Assembly (NCBI GenBank): GCA_014773175.1
Contig: VXCM01000058.1
Span: 310,001 to 374,000 of the forward strand
Origin: Lucifuga dentata
Lineage: Eukaryota; Chordata; Actinopteri; Ophidiiformes; Bythitidae
DNA length: 64,000 nucleotides
Direction: 5' to 3'
In this document: piece after piece, positions 44,232 through 56,200 of the stretch
How positions within the stretch are numbered: the stretch's first letter is position 1
Layout of the letters: every line of letters begins with the position of its first letter
Position numbers and translations under genes: made by a program
The notes under the pieces: model-generated
Database searches by the model: none
Seen by the model: the letters and a program-made list of their open reading frames with translations, nothing else
What the model was told of the DNA's origin: nothing

Positions 44232-44958
44232 CATGACTCTCCATGAAAATACAGTGTGTTGACCTCTGTAGGACACACCTGGACTTGGCCCTAGATCTGA
44301 ACCCTGATGAGTCTGGTTTAGTGGATGCTTCCTCACTACGAAGACAGGTAATTCCTACCAGTACAAATGACTGAATGAGTGGTTTGTGTCACCAACAAAT
44401 GATTCATACGCTGCTTCACTCCACTGTATCTGGCCTGTTGTGGTTATTCTCATTATGTTCGATTTGTAGTTTAGTTGTGAGGATGTTCAGAACCATGTTG
44501 ATTCAGCTTGCTTAGTATCCCATATCAGCCTGCATTTGTTACGCAAATAGAGGAGCACACAGGATTAGGGATCATTTACAACTGTCATTTTTTTTTTAAA
44601 ATATGCAGGTGGTGTATACATACAAAAAGTGATAACTGACAAAAATTTGAGAAACAGACTAAATGTAAATCTTGACAAATCATAAATCAAATCACAACTT
44701 ACAGAATGAGTTCCCCTGAAAAGAACTCGCAATATTATGTTTGAAGCTGCTTTGGTTGTGTGGCTGTTTTTTTGTTGAACAAATAAGTCTCAGGAAGAAT
44801 ATGCTTTTGTGTGCATGTTTTTGCAGATTGTGAAGTTGAACCGTCGTCTGCAGTTGCTAGAAGAAGAAAACAAGGAACGCTCAAAGCGAGAGGTGATTTT
44901 GTATTCTGCTACAGTGGCATTCTGGCTTCTCAACACCTGGATCTGGTTCCGTCGCTAA
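41898..44958 (+). CDS. mff: Mitochondrial fission factor
   Basis: Tail-anchored outer-membrane protein of mitochondria and peroxisomes that recruits the dynamin Drp1 for fission. Six coding exons in phase: 41898-42099, 42245-42423, 42609-42697, 42880-43050, 44272-44347 and 44827-44958, giving 282 residues. The N-terminal Drp1-binding region is conserved (IHYELEYTEGISQRMRIPE, then MQVPERIVVAG), followed by DLDLIQSIP. A second block (STTRRAYQQVLDVLDD) lies mid-protein. The coiled coil (LRRQIVKLNRRLQLLEEENK) precedes the C-terminal anchor (about 262-280) that ends WFRR. Start: the ATG in the first conserved exon gives MSGPTFPSL; mammalian isoforms may begin one exon earlier. Intron 4 carries an L2 LINE tail. 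A foldback element begins 49 bases after the stop. Confidence 0.96.
43585..44231 (+). mobile_element. L2-type LINE 3' end in mff intron
   Basis: Encodes the degenerate end of an L2-type ORF2: SLHWLPVRFRIDFKIL in one frame, then frameshifted pieces of the YEPVRS...SG, RAFA...LWNNLP and SFKSLLKTHFYR blocks. It ends with a GTGCTATATAAATAAA tail and an (ATT)n microsatellite at 44203-44231. Non-functional, sense to mff. Confidence 0.85.
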
Positions 44959-45006
44959 GATGAGATGTTTGTCCCCCAATACATTGGTAGTCGAAATGAT
45001 TCCTTG

Positions 45007-46443
45007 TTAAAGGAGCTTACCAGTGATTTTTGCATAATTGAGCCCAATAAATACTACCCGCTTACATGTTACATTACTGACAACGATTTTCTATTTAATT
45101 TTTCATTTCATTTCATTTTATTAAACTCATGACCATATAAATGGTATGGAGTACAAACAATACATACACAATTCAAGGCAAGCAGTAGGAGTGATACAGA
45201 AAAACAACCTAAGTCACTTAAACAAAAGTAGTACATTTTTCAAAAAAGCACCAAGTATATGGATTACTTTTGGATTCTCTGACTTCAATAATAAAACCAA
45301 CTTAAACGTAGATGGACACAACATAATACTTGGGCAAATACTTTTCTCTAAATTGCATTATTTCCATATTTGTACATTCAAACAGTACATGATATTCATC
45401 CCCAACACAGTTGTCGTTGCATAAATTCCACATTGTATTTTTCCTTTCTAACCCTACAGTATATATCTTACAGTAATCTTTGGAATTCTAGAATTGGCAA
45501 GTCCAAAGTCACAAATTGTTTGTCTCTGCCCCCCTATTTTGTTGCAGTAAATACTTTTTAAATTTAAACTCCTTCTTAAATTCAACATAATGGCACAAAA
45601 TGACATCTGCTGTAAATCACCAGATCACTTCTGTATAAACTGATCTTCTAGTCTCTGTTCAGTAGTTTTTTTTAAGCCAGTTACTTCTGTCACACTTCTG
45701 TGAAAATCAGAGATAAGAAAATCCACATTCATCTAAAAATTTGCTTAACATAAGTCATCCATGGTGACACATAACTCCATTTCTGTGCAATTCAAATAAA
45801 CAGGTACACATCCTATGACTAAGCTTACCTTCCTTACTATTCAAAAATCCTGCCCAATAACCAATCATTCACTTTTTAGTTGCAACACTTAATGGATTTT
45901 TTCCCAGCTCTCCATACAACATACTGTTACATGTTGTCATTTCCCAAAAAAATAAAACCATATTTTAATTTTCATTTGACTTTGGCAAATCCCCTAATCT
46001 TTCAAAATCAAGTGTTCAGGTGATACATCCACCTTAAAATTCAATGTTTCGCCCTAACACTTGCGCGCAATTGCAGAAGGCACAGTTGTTTTAATTACTA
46101 CAATGCAGTCTTCTCCTGGGATTATATTCTCTGGTGGAGACATACATTTTTTTGTAGCTACATGTTGGACCAGTTCAATTAAGTACTTTGACAAAAAAAT
46201 TTAATAGAAGTCTTGTTTGCTGTGATGGATTACATATCTCAAGCATGTTTCAAGTCTGTATTAGTTGATTTTTATAACGTACTGGAATGAACCGAAACCA
46301 ATGACATTGTGGAAGGTAGGAAAAACATTGTGAAATTTACAGCTCCAGTAATAAGTTTTGGAAAATGATGGCAGTAATGTAAAGCATATGTGGGTTGTAT
46401 ATATTGGGATCAAACATACAAAATAATGGGTATGCTCCTTTAA
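45007..46443 (-). mobile_element. Foldback MITE copy 7, interrupted by a nested insertion
   Basis: TTAA-AGGAGCTTACC at 45007 and GGTATGCTCCT-TTAA at 46443, reverse orientation. About 850 bp of unrelated AT-rich DNA (about 45090-45930) splits it just inside the left inverted end. Lies in the mff 3' UTR/flank. Confidence 0.75.
45090..45930 (-). mobile_element. Unclassified element nested in MITE copy 7
   Basis: Begins with TTTCA tandem units on the + strand, a tail that would be (TGAAA)n on the minus strand as in some LINE-derived retroposons. No coding sequence is recognisable. Right boundary estimated where MITE sequence (CATTTCCCAAA) resumes. Confidence 0.4.
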
Positions 46444-47997
46444 CAAGCAGAAAAATATGCCTCTTAAGCAACATCTAGTGACAGGCTATAAAAACTAAAA
46501 CGGCATTGGCAGAGGAGTGTCATCCTCTACAATCCCCCATATGACCTGCTGCCACAGTACCCCAGTTAACCAGAAGAAAACAGATAGATTGATGGATGGA
46601 TTCAATATTTGGAGTTTATGCCATGTGAGGTAATTGTGGTGTGTCTGGCATTAATCAGCAACAACTCCCAACTGATATATTAGCCAGTAAAATGTTTCTG
46701 ATTACACCTTTAAGCTTGATGAGCTTATGTACAGTGATGGTTGCTTTCATTTGTCTTTGTGAGAATAAAGAAAATTTCTAAATGAGACCTTGTAAATCCA
46801 AAGAAAATGTTTAGAAGGGAAACATGGATTTTCTTAAGCAGCAAATATTTTGGGAAGCTAGCCTGGAGTGGCAAGTACAGTTTCAGGACCAAGCCTCAGA
46901 ACTATCTCACATACTTTAAAGATGTGGTGGAGTAGTTTTGTCAAAACCTACCATTTTTAAGTGTCAAAGTAACATGCCTCAATTAATAGATGCCATAACA
47001 TTTTCCTTGAATGTCCTTTGAGTTCCATGTTACCAAAATGATTTCAGTCCTTAGTGTAGTAATTATTCTAAAATTCCAATACTTAAAAAGAGCCAAAGGA
47101 AGTGACAATAACAATATTAATGGTATAATGTGAATTGATAATTTATTCTGGTGTTAGTTTACAATGCTGTTGTTACTGTCTGACTTTGCTTTCAAAATAA
47201 TTTTCATATCACCTGCATAAGTTATCAAGAAGAATAAAAGCATGAGCTGTGTTTTTATTCATCCTAAAATGTGATAGAAGTCTTTGTGCTGCTGCTTGTA
47301 TGATCATATAATAGATACCAGTGTATCAAATATTTGGTGTCATTGTTTTTGAATAATAGAAGAAATATGTATATTGAGGAGGTTATCATAGATAATGCAG
47401 AGGCATCAACAAAATATGATATTGGTGATTTGTTTTTGTTTTTTTTTAAATAAGCACTGAACTCATTTCAAACTGGAATTATAAGTACTTATTTTCTCTG
47501 TAATATATGAATACATCCATTGTTACATTGATTGTAAATATTTTGCTGAAATAAATTATGGATGTTTGTCTGTGCTTTAGTGTATTAGTGTACTGTAGAC
47601 ATAAAAAATTATAAAACTTCATCATCATTGCATAAAAATTCTGTGTGGTCAACAAGCAAAGAAAAAGAGAACTTTATGCATAACACATCCCTCCAATACC
47701 TTTATTTCACACTTTACTGACCCTGCAGTCAGCAGGATTTTATGTAAAGCTTAACCTGTATCACATCCTACTTCTTTTAAGTGTAATGTATTTTAAAATG
47801 TTGGTCAGAGTTTGAGTCATTTAATTTTTATATAAGTATTTTTATTTTATTTAAGTGATTTATTTAAGTATATTTAAGTGTAAATATAGGCTTATTACGT
47901 ATCTTTGTTCCGTATTGTTTTGATGATTTTTGTTTTGTAAATAAAGTTTTTAATAAAGTTTATTTGAAAAAAAAAAAAAAGCTAGCTTGTTCATACA
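46444..47997. other. Gap between mff and the FEN1-like gene
   Basis: AT-rich, no exon. May be a long mff 3' UTR: two AATAAA motifs (about 47941 and 47953) and an A14 run at 47967-47980 lie just before the next gene's start codon. Confidence 0.5.
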
Positions 47998-50900
47998 ATG
48001 GGGATCACTAAACTCGCAGACTTAATCCGCACAGTCGCGCCTAATGCTGTTTCTTATAAAGAAATCAGTGACTACACAGGTAACACACATGTAATATGTT
48101 TAATTTTGCTTTCATAATTCATTCTTGATCAAGTTAAAGGCTATTATTTTTAACCGCTAACGCTAGCTTAGCATACAATGGCTTAGCTAGTAGCGTTACC
48201 CAGACTCCTCTGAAGTCATCTTTAATTGAGTCATCTTTTAATTGAATATTGATTTAATTTTCTGTCTATGTACACAGCAAAAACTCCTTAGTAGCAGGAC
48301 TACATGTTTTTGCTGGTGAAATTCTCACCATTTCCACTGAGCATGTAAACAGCATACAATTATTAACATGTACATTGTTGTTAACATGTTTACGTTGTCT
48401 ATCCTTGGGGAAAACAAGAAAAAAAGCACAATTTTTTGCAAGTATTGCAAAAAATATTGCAAAAAAAGTATTGCAAAAAAAGTATTGCAAGTATTCCTCA
48501 AATTACGTGAAAAGAGTTATGACATCTACAGTACTGAGGAAGAACGTTCTACAGTTACAGAATAACATTTTATTAGTATTGTTAGGACAAATGAAAGTAA
48601 TATTAAATTATGTAAATAACAGGAAGCTTTACTACTTTTACAGAAAACGAATCTATAAAATAACTACAGATTAAAGCAGAAATATACATATTTTTTTCTT
48701 TTCATTTCTTCTAACATATATGCCAATAACCAATATATCTGTGATAAGCAAATATCAGATGGTAATATCATGCATGGTGATATATCGGTCGGGCTCTAGT
48801 TCTGATGGTGCTGTATTCCACTCCACAGGAAAAGTCATTGCACTGGATACCTCTATTGTTGTGAATCAGTTCCGTGCAGCAACACCATCACTAAGGTGAG
48901 TTCATCAGTGACCCATTCTGTCTAACTGGGATTGGTGTTAGATTGGGAGTTTTTCACCTGATCATCTTGTCTCTGACTAGTGAATCACATGTTAAGTCCC
49001 CATGCTTTATAAAGTTTATTTCTTAGCTTAAATACTTGCCACTCTTACTGCAAAAGCAACACAATTCTTCAGGGGTTTTAGACTTAGAGCCACCTTAATT
49101 ACTGTACCACCTCCAGCAGGTCATTTGTATCCATCCATCCATTCTCTGCAGGGTCTCAAGGGGCTGGAGCCTATCCCAGCATCCATTGGACGGAAGGCAG
49201 AGCACACCCTAGATAGCTAACACATAGGGATTGACAAACTAATTCACCTCAAATTCACACCTACAGGCAATGTAGAGTTTCTACTTAACCTAGACTGTGA
49301 GGAAAACCTGGAGCACCTGGAGATAACCTTTGCAAACACAAAGAGAACACGCAAATTCAAAACTTATCACAGATAGAGTGGGATGTGATGGACAGTTGGC
49401 TTCTTTGCATCTTTACCCTTCTAAGACAAAGAAAACATGTTTGCCATGATTGTAAAAAAGTTCTTTGATTTCTTATTTGTAGCCCCCTGACAGGTCTCTT
49501 CTTTCGCACGCTCGCCTTCCTGGAACATAATATAAAGCCAGTCTTTGTGTTTGATGGAAAACCTCCTGGGGAAAAGAGAGCTGTTGTAAGTGACATCATG
49601 AAACCACTGGTTTCCTGAATCTTTTGTCTTGTGATTCTAAGTGTGCCCTGCTAGTATTAATAATACTGCTGTTACTACATGTGTTGATGGAAAGGCTATT
49701 TAAAAGAAGGAAGTGTGAACTCTCTGTTGAGAGATATGACAGGGAACAGCAGTCACATTGTAGTATGGCCCATGTGACTCACGCTGATCAATGCTGCTGT
49801 GTTTTTCTGACAGCTGGAGAAACGAGCTGAGGCAGCTGGTTGGAGATCCCCCAACAGCTCAGGCACAGGTACATCTACAAAGAAAACCTAAACGTTATTA
49901 CCAAAAAGTCAAAGAAGTCTGATTATTTTTTTGAACCCCTTTACATTCTTGATATATATGTAGTCAATAAATATTCGCTCATTCTCAATGTCCAAGTGAA
50001 TCTTGACATTTCTTGCCCCGCGCAGCATCCTCTCTAACCAAAGATTGTCATCAGCTCCTGAAGTTTCTGGGTGTGCCCATCATCCAGGTATGATCTCAAA
50101 ACATGGAATATTATATCAGTGAAGCACATTGCTAATCTACCTTCCTGAATTTATTCTGACTATCCCCTCTTTTTTGCATACATCCATATTCCTCTCACCT
50201 TCTCTGTCAATTCTTCCCTCACTCCCTGTATCCTCACATTGTACCTCTTTCACTTTCTCTCTCTCTCTTTGGCTCCAGGCTCCAGGGGATGGTGAGGCAC
50301 TGTGTGCCCAGCTGGCGAGAGAGGGGACAGTGGATGCTGTGGCATCAGAGGACATGGACACACTGCCGTTCGGAGGGAAAACTCTTATCCGCCAGCTAAA
50401 TGCCAAGAAGGACAAGTAAGACGTGCAGCTGATGTTTTGAATAAAGGACCACATGTGTGGTTTTTACATATGGTATCCCCATTTTGTGTATGGTACCACA
50501 ACTACACGTCATGCACCCATTACACCTGATGTCTGCCATTTCCCAAAGAATGCCAGAAACTTTTAGATTTTTAAATGTTTTTCTTCTTTTTAAGTAGCCA
50601 TTGGTTTCCAATTTACTTCAGTGTGGAAACACAACTTGCTCTCAGTCAGATTCTGAATAGCATTAGAGTTAAATAAACACGCATGGGCACCACTGTGACT
50701 TTTTTTTTGCGTTCAGCAGTAGACATAACTGCACACATTCCAGAAGATTTATTACATCCATACTTTGAGCTGCATTACAATACAATGACAATAACTTTAA
50801 CAGAAACTAAACAGAGCATTACTTATTATGATGCTTATGTATTTCCATCAATTTAAAGTCGATTTTGTCGAAAAGAATGGAAACTAATGGCTGCTTGAAA

Positions 50901-52177
50901 GGATTTTTTTGACATGCTCTAATGCTCATATTCTTCTTTACAGTCAGGTGATTGAATATTCGTTACCCAAGCTCTTAGACAGCCTCAAAATTTCTTATGA
51001 GGAGGTAAGAAATTGGACATTTAAGTCCACATTAACAGTAATTCATACTGTATGTTTTAAAAGTATGCTGTTTAGAAATTTTAAGGCATTTAAACACTAG
51101 AATAATTCATATCAACTAATCATGGAAATACTCGACATAAACAAGGCATCTTTACCAATTTTTCCTCTACCTCTCCTCCAGTTTGTGGACCTGTGTATTT
51201 TGTTGGGCTGTGACTACTGTGACAAGATATCCGGTTTGGGTCCCAAAAAAGCTCTGAAGCTGATCCAGCAGTACCGTACTATTGACAGTGTGGTTTTGCA
51301 TATCAACAGGCAGGTACTAGATGGACAGCTAATGGTCTTGCTTTGTTTTTCAAATCTGTTTTGTACATTTTTTATTTATTATTTTTCTAAACAACAAAAT
51401 ATTGTGTTAATTTACTAAGATCTGCTGCCCTTTAGACACACCCTGTACCACATTTCTGGCAGTACGAAGAAGCACGGAAGTTATTCTTGGATGCGCCACA
51501 AATCGTAGCCCCTGACCTCATCTGGACTGAACCAGATGAAGAAGCATTAGTTGAGTTTCTCTGCTGCACTGCACATGTTAGGTAGGTACTGCTTGTATTT
51601 TCGCTCAAGTCCAGCTTACATTTCACAGCTTTTAATGTCTGTTGTGAAGACAATGATATTGATGATTTTAGGAAGGACAGAATCCGTCATCGAATGGAGA
51701 GCTTTCGTCTCATGCGGGAAAAAAAACGGGAGGAGAGGGAACAGGAGAAGGCTGCAGGACATTCCAGGCAGACTCGCATGGAAGACTTCTTTAGAGTTAC
51801 CAGAAAGCGGCAGCAGGTGAACCTAACATTCCTCTACACTATTTGTCACGTACAATATTTTTGTGACTCTAAGTTTAATTGAAACTTAATTTACTGAGTG
51901 AAAAGCTGCTGATTGATTGAACTTATATACTCAAAAAGGTCTTCAAATATTTCAATGTGTCAGGCATGATTTCTATCAATCAACCATTCACAATGCAGGG
52001 ATACTTCTAATTTTGTTCAGGAGTTACTAGAAAAAAACAAAACCAAAAGAAAATCACTACTAATCTAAATGTCTAAATCTCCTATATTTTGTCTGAACAA
52101 TCATTCTGTCTTTCCTCTTCTAACCGTAGGAAGCTGCAGATTCTTTGTGCAGCAACAGAAAGAGACAAAAGTCATAA
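47998..52177 (+). CDS. Divergent FEN1-like structure-specific nuclease
   Basis: Eleven coding exons in phase: 47998-48079, 48829-48895, 49483-49585, 49814-49868, 50026-50087, 50279-50415, 50944-51004, 51182-51313, 51436-51581, 51672-51816 and 52130-52177; 345 residues. FEN1 is about 380. The XPG/FEN1 nuclease core is clear: [11 protein letters not shown]34, FDGKPP (D74), DMD (D148/D150) and LLGCDYC (D200) with the GLGPKKAL helix-hairpin motif. K81 and R88 match the FEN1 arch residues K93 and R100. The FEN1 Glu158-x-Glu160 pair reads Asp127-x-Glu129. The arch and wedge-loop regions are shortened. The C-terminus has a PIP box, QTRMEDFF (315-322). Likely a PCNA-linked flap nuclease paralog; the substrate is unknown. 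It is not canonical fen1. Confidence 0.9.
48437..48495 (+). repeat. Tandem TATTGCAAAAAAAG-type repeat
   Basis: About four units of 13-14 bp in intron 1 of the FEN1-like gene. Confidence 0.8.
49131..49355 (+). mobile_element. Teleost interspersed repeat ('ccatccatcc...ggctggagcctatcccag')
   Basis: CCATCCATCCATTCTCTGCA at the start, GGGGCTGGAGCCTATCCCAG, then GAACACGCAAATTC-like ending. This is a high-copy fish repeat that I know from many teleost genomes. Lies in intron 2 of the FEN1-like gene; decayed, non-coding. Confidence 0.7.
50443..50925. mobile_element. Possible degraded relative of the foldback MITE
   Basis: Begins AAAGGACCACATGTG and contains CATTTCCCAAAGAATGCC and AGCCATTGGTTTCCAATTTA. 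Near 50870 an inverted counterpart reads GGAAACTAATGGCTGC. These resemble MITE inner blocks, but the ends are unclear. Confidence 0.35.
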
Positions 52178-53278
52178 TAAAGCTGCTGCCATCTGCTGCA
52201 TGTTGCCTCCACCATCAAAGTTGGAAGAAGATTTTTTCATCCTTGTCTCTCTGTGTGCTACCCAGATATCTCAAAAATGTTCTGAGTGAATAAAGGCAGA
52301 CAGTCCTTTTCCGAAGGATCATCAGGTTAACTTGTCAAACAATAGTTTTACATTGACAGAAGACTGTGCTCTTCTAACCTCTAGTTTTCACTGAATTTTG
52401 AAAAAGCCAGAAAAGGCATCTTGCAAAACAGTAACTTAATTTCCATATCTCTGCATGGGACAGTGAGCAATGGTTGTGGACAATACAGTAAATTTGATCT
52501 TGTCGTCACAGCAGACAATGTAGTTTAGCAAATATTCAGTGCATCCAGCAGTTTCCTGTAAAGCCACCAAGAAAAGCAGAGCAGGCAGTGGGCAGCTATG
52601 AAAGGGAACAGTGTGATCCCTGTCAGTGGGGCCTTTTCTCAAGCCAAATCAGGATACAGGGGATGTCTCATCACAAGATATTCAACGAGCACCTGTTGTG
52701 TAAACGGTGCCAGGGAAAGACCAAAGTCTTGAATTTTAAATCATGCGCTAAAGCTGTTATCACGTCTAAAGAGAAACTGAAAAGGATTCAAATTAGGCAG
52801 AGAGGACAAATTTCTTTTATGTTGAAAAGGCTTTGTAATGTACATGTAATACACGGTGTATTTTGACATTATTTATAATTTTTAATTAAAATGCCGTTTA
52901 ACTTGATTTTGGTTGCTTCAAATGTGTTTCATCGGATGCATGTTTACTTAAGCAATTAAACTTTTATACGTTCACTATGTTTTTCATTTAGCATTTTCAA
53001 TGAACTGTACTTGTACACAATTCAGACGCGGAACCTTGCATTAAAATACGACGCCGATGGATGGCGCCTGCGCTTCTGAAGCTGCTCGGTTTGTCTTTTT
53101 AAACCTGTAGAAGAAGAAGTTTGTCAGTCGCCCAGTCTCCCCGCTAGACCTCTCAGCCAGCGAGGTGTTTACCCGGCCACCGCCGTCCGACGCGGCAACT
53201 CTCCCCTGACGACACCCACCCTCTCCCAGGTCGTGGATACAACTTTTTCCCGGTGATACCAGCCCTCTATTTTCGGCC
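52178..53278. other. 3' UTR of the FEN1-like gene and agfg1 promoter/5' UTR
   Basis: 52178 to about 52970 is probably 3' UTR. It holds a 92-codon open frame at 52588-52866 with no recognisable family. 53040-53278 is GC-rich and matches a 5' UTR/CpG-rich promoter of agfg1. Confidence 0.45.
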
Positions 53279-56200
53279 ATGGCGACGAGTGCGAAGCGAA
53301 AGCAGGAGGAGACTCATCTGAAGATGCTCCGGGAAATGACTAGCCTGCCTGCGAATAGGAAATGCTTCGATTGCGACCAGCGCGGCCCGACTTATGTCAA
53401 CATGACAGTGGGCTCTTTTGTGTGTACCACCTGCTCCGGGATATTGTGAGTTGTATTTTTTGTTGTTACTGTCGTTTTTGTTGCTTACGGTGTCGACCTG
53501 ACAAGGACAAGACAACGCTGTTTGACACGGGCGGTCCACTGACTCGGCGGTATCGTTAGCTCGTTAGCTAGCGTTAAAGTCAGGACAGGTAACATTGACG
53601 CTACATAGTTCAGCCTGAGGCCGTTCGGCTGGGCTGGGCTTGTCGGTAGTTTGGTTTGCTTACAGCCTTGGTTCGTTTTCGGGACGCGGCGTGGAATCGG
53701 AGTCAGAGCTGGTCTCGGTGGTATACTGCCTCTGATCAAGGTTAGCACGCATGGTTTCAGATACCTAATGGCCAAATATTTGATCATATTTGTCCACCCT
53801 GTTTAAAGAGCACGTCACAGGCGGGCACGTCAACCTCTCGTTGAACTTTAGCTGAACGTCCCACAGTTTTAAGGTATGTCGCAAACATACACAAACACAC
53901 ACCTCAAGATAAGTGGAAACAGGGTGGGTCTCTCCAGCGTCGAAGTAGGTGAAACACAAAGTGGGGTAGTCGGTCTTCCTAAACTGCTGTGATGAAACCG
54001 CTTATCTTTCCACAGAAACTCAAATTCTAATGAAATCATAACCAGAATTTATGCAAAGATCTTGATTTGCGCAATATTTGTCACGTGTGTTCGCAATGAG
54101 GCAAACACGGATCTTGCTGTAAGTGTTGTGTTTTAGCTGTACGATTTTCTCCCTGTCAGCACTTGTGAAACATAGAATGTTAAATTAGATATATAGAAGC
54201 AATTACCATAATAAGATGAGCTGAAACTTTATTCATTTCAAATGAAATTGTCATTCGATGATATTCAAGACATAGGCTTTAGAATTTAAAAAACGATATA
54301 AGCTCAAAGTTCAAGCAAAGTTTACATAAAGGTGCAGTATAGTAAATGAATACCAGCAGGTATAGTATTAAACGTGTGCGAAATGCAGTTATCTCATCAA
54401 AGTTAATGTCACAGATGAGCTCATACTGTATGTTTACATTTTCAGTCATAATTTCCATCACCTTTAAAATTTACAGTTTTGAGTGGTGCATCAGTACTAA
54501 TAATGTCATCAGGGCAGGATAAAAATGAAGTACAAGCATTTTATTCTTCATATTTGTGAAGGACAAAACACACAGGTGTTTTTAGCATCAGATTTAATTT
54601 GAGGTAATTTCTAGTACTACAAGTTATCACAGACATTTCTCAGTTGATTTATATATATTTTTTTTATTTAAGTGAATTTATGGCTGCATTGCTTGACATT
54701 TAACCAAAACTGCTGAAGTATAAGGCGTTCATAAATTTGACTGGCAATATATATTTTACTGCCAAAGAATAGTTGCTCTGTACTGATAAAGAAAAGTATT
54801 ATAAAAAAATGTTCATATTGTGACTTGGTTGACGTGCAGAACTTGAAATGCACATACATGTAATGTTCTTTGTTAGGAAAAAAAATGTAACACACCATCA
54901 GTGGTTGGGGATCTGCTTTAGATGCTTGTTTTATGTCAGCACTGGGTTGCATCCTGCTTCTCTTTTTCTTTAGCTAACGTATGCCCCACTCCACCCACAG
55001 GCGTGGATTGAATCCCCCACACAGAGTGAAGTCCATCTCTATGACCACATTCACACAGCAGGAAATTGAATTCCTTCAGAAACACAGCAATGAGGTATCA
55101 TGCACACTTCACAACAAAGGACCCGGCTACATTTGGAATTGTTAACACTGTTTATATTGTCTCAGTTCTGTCTTTGTTTCAGAAATGGCATTTTGGTATT
55201 TTTTTTTCTCTTTCTGGGGTTTACTTAGTCAACTTTACTAGCATTCCTGTCTCCCTGCTTATTTCCCCCATTTCTCGTCATCCCCTCCCCCCTCCTCCGA
55301 TCCCTTTACTTTCTCTCACCTCTCTTCCCGCTTCCTCCCCATCCCCTCCTTACCTCCCACTCTCCTCTTTCCTTTGCCCCCCCTGTAGGTTTGTAAACAC
55401 ATCTGGTTGGGCCTCTATGACGACAGGACATCAGTTGTTCCAGATTTCCGAGAGCCACAGAAAGTAAAAGAATTCCTTCAGGAAAAATATGAGAAAAAAA
55501 GATGGTAACATTCTTCATATATTTTTTGTTTGATAAGATTTTAAGTAATAAAATGGAGCTGGATCATACAGAGATTCCTCATAACTGTCATTTGATTTCT
55601 TCATCCTGAAGATTAAATTAATTGAATCAAGGTGGTTTAGTTTGACATTTAATCTCATCATCTTTTATTATAACAGGTTTCCGGTACCATTTTCATGAAG
55701 TAGCTTTACAATTTCTCTGCATTTCTAAACTGTTCTCCTGTTTACTCAGTAATAGGTTATTGTGTGCACACTGCAATAAATTATGAAGTTGGAAAGATGT
55801 TTAAGTTTGTTAGAATGCCAGAAATCTAATGTAAAAAGTTCTGCAAATCAGTGGGTTAATGCTGAATTGTTAGTATCAGCTTTTGAAAAAGGTTGATGGG
55901 TTTTAAGTGTTGCCTCTGATAAACGCCATTTTGCAGTTATGGACTTGAGTGAGTTTTTACAGTAGTGTTGTGGAAAAGAGAGTACAGCTTTTAAACATGC
56001 TGCTGCTGTGCAAACAATAGTCTCATTTGTCCAGATTAAAGACTTCCCTTTATCTTAATCAGATCAGTCAATAAATAATTCCTCTAAAATGCCATACTTA
56101 AATACTAAATCCCTAAAAAAATCCTCTAAAAAAGATGGAAGTTGTACTATCTGCAGTTATGACTGGACTGAATTGAATTTCAAAACCTTAATCTTTTTGC

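Noticed and set aside
47998..52177. Calling this gene canonical fen1
   Set aside because: Too short, altered metal ligand, missing arch and a different N- and C-terminal sequence; only family membership is supported.
52588..52866. 92-codon open frame after the FEN1-like gene
   Set aside because: No recognisable motif, no splice context and within the probable 3' UTR; likely chance.
55066..55467. 133-codon open frame over agfg1 exon 3
   Set aside because: It runs through the polypyrimidine tract in a different frame from the ArfGAP exon.
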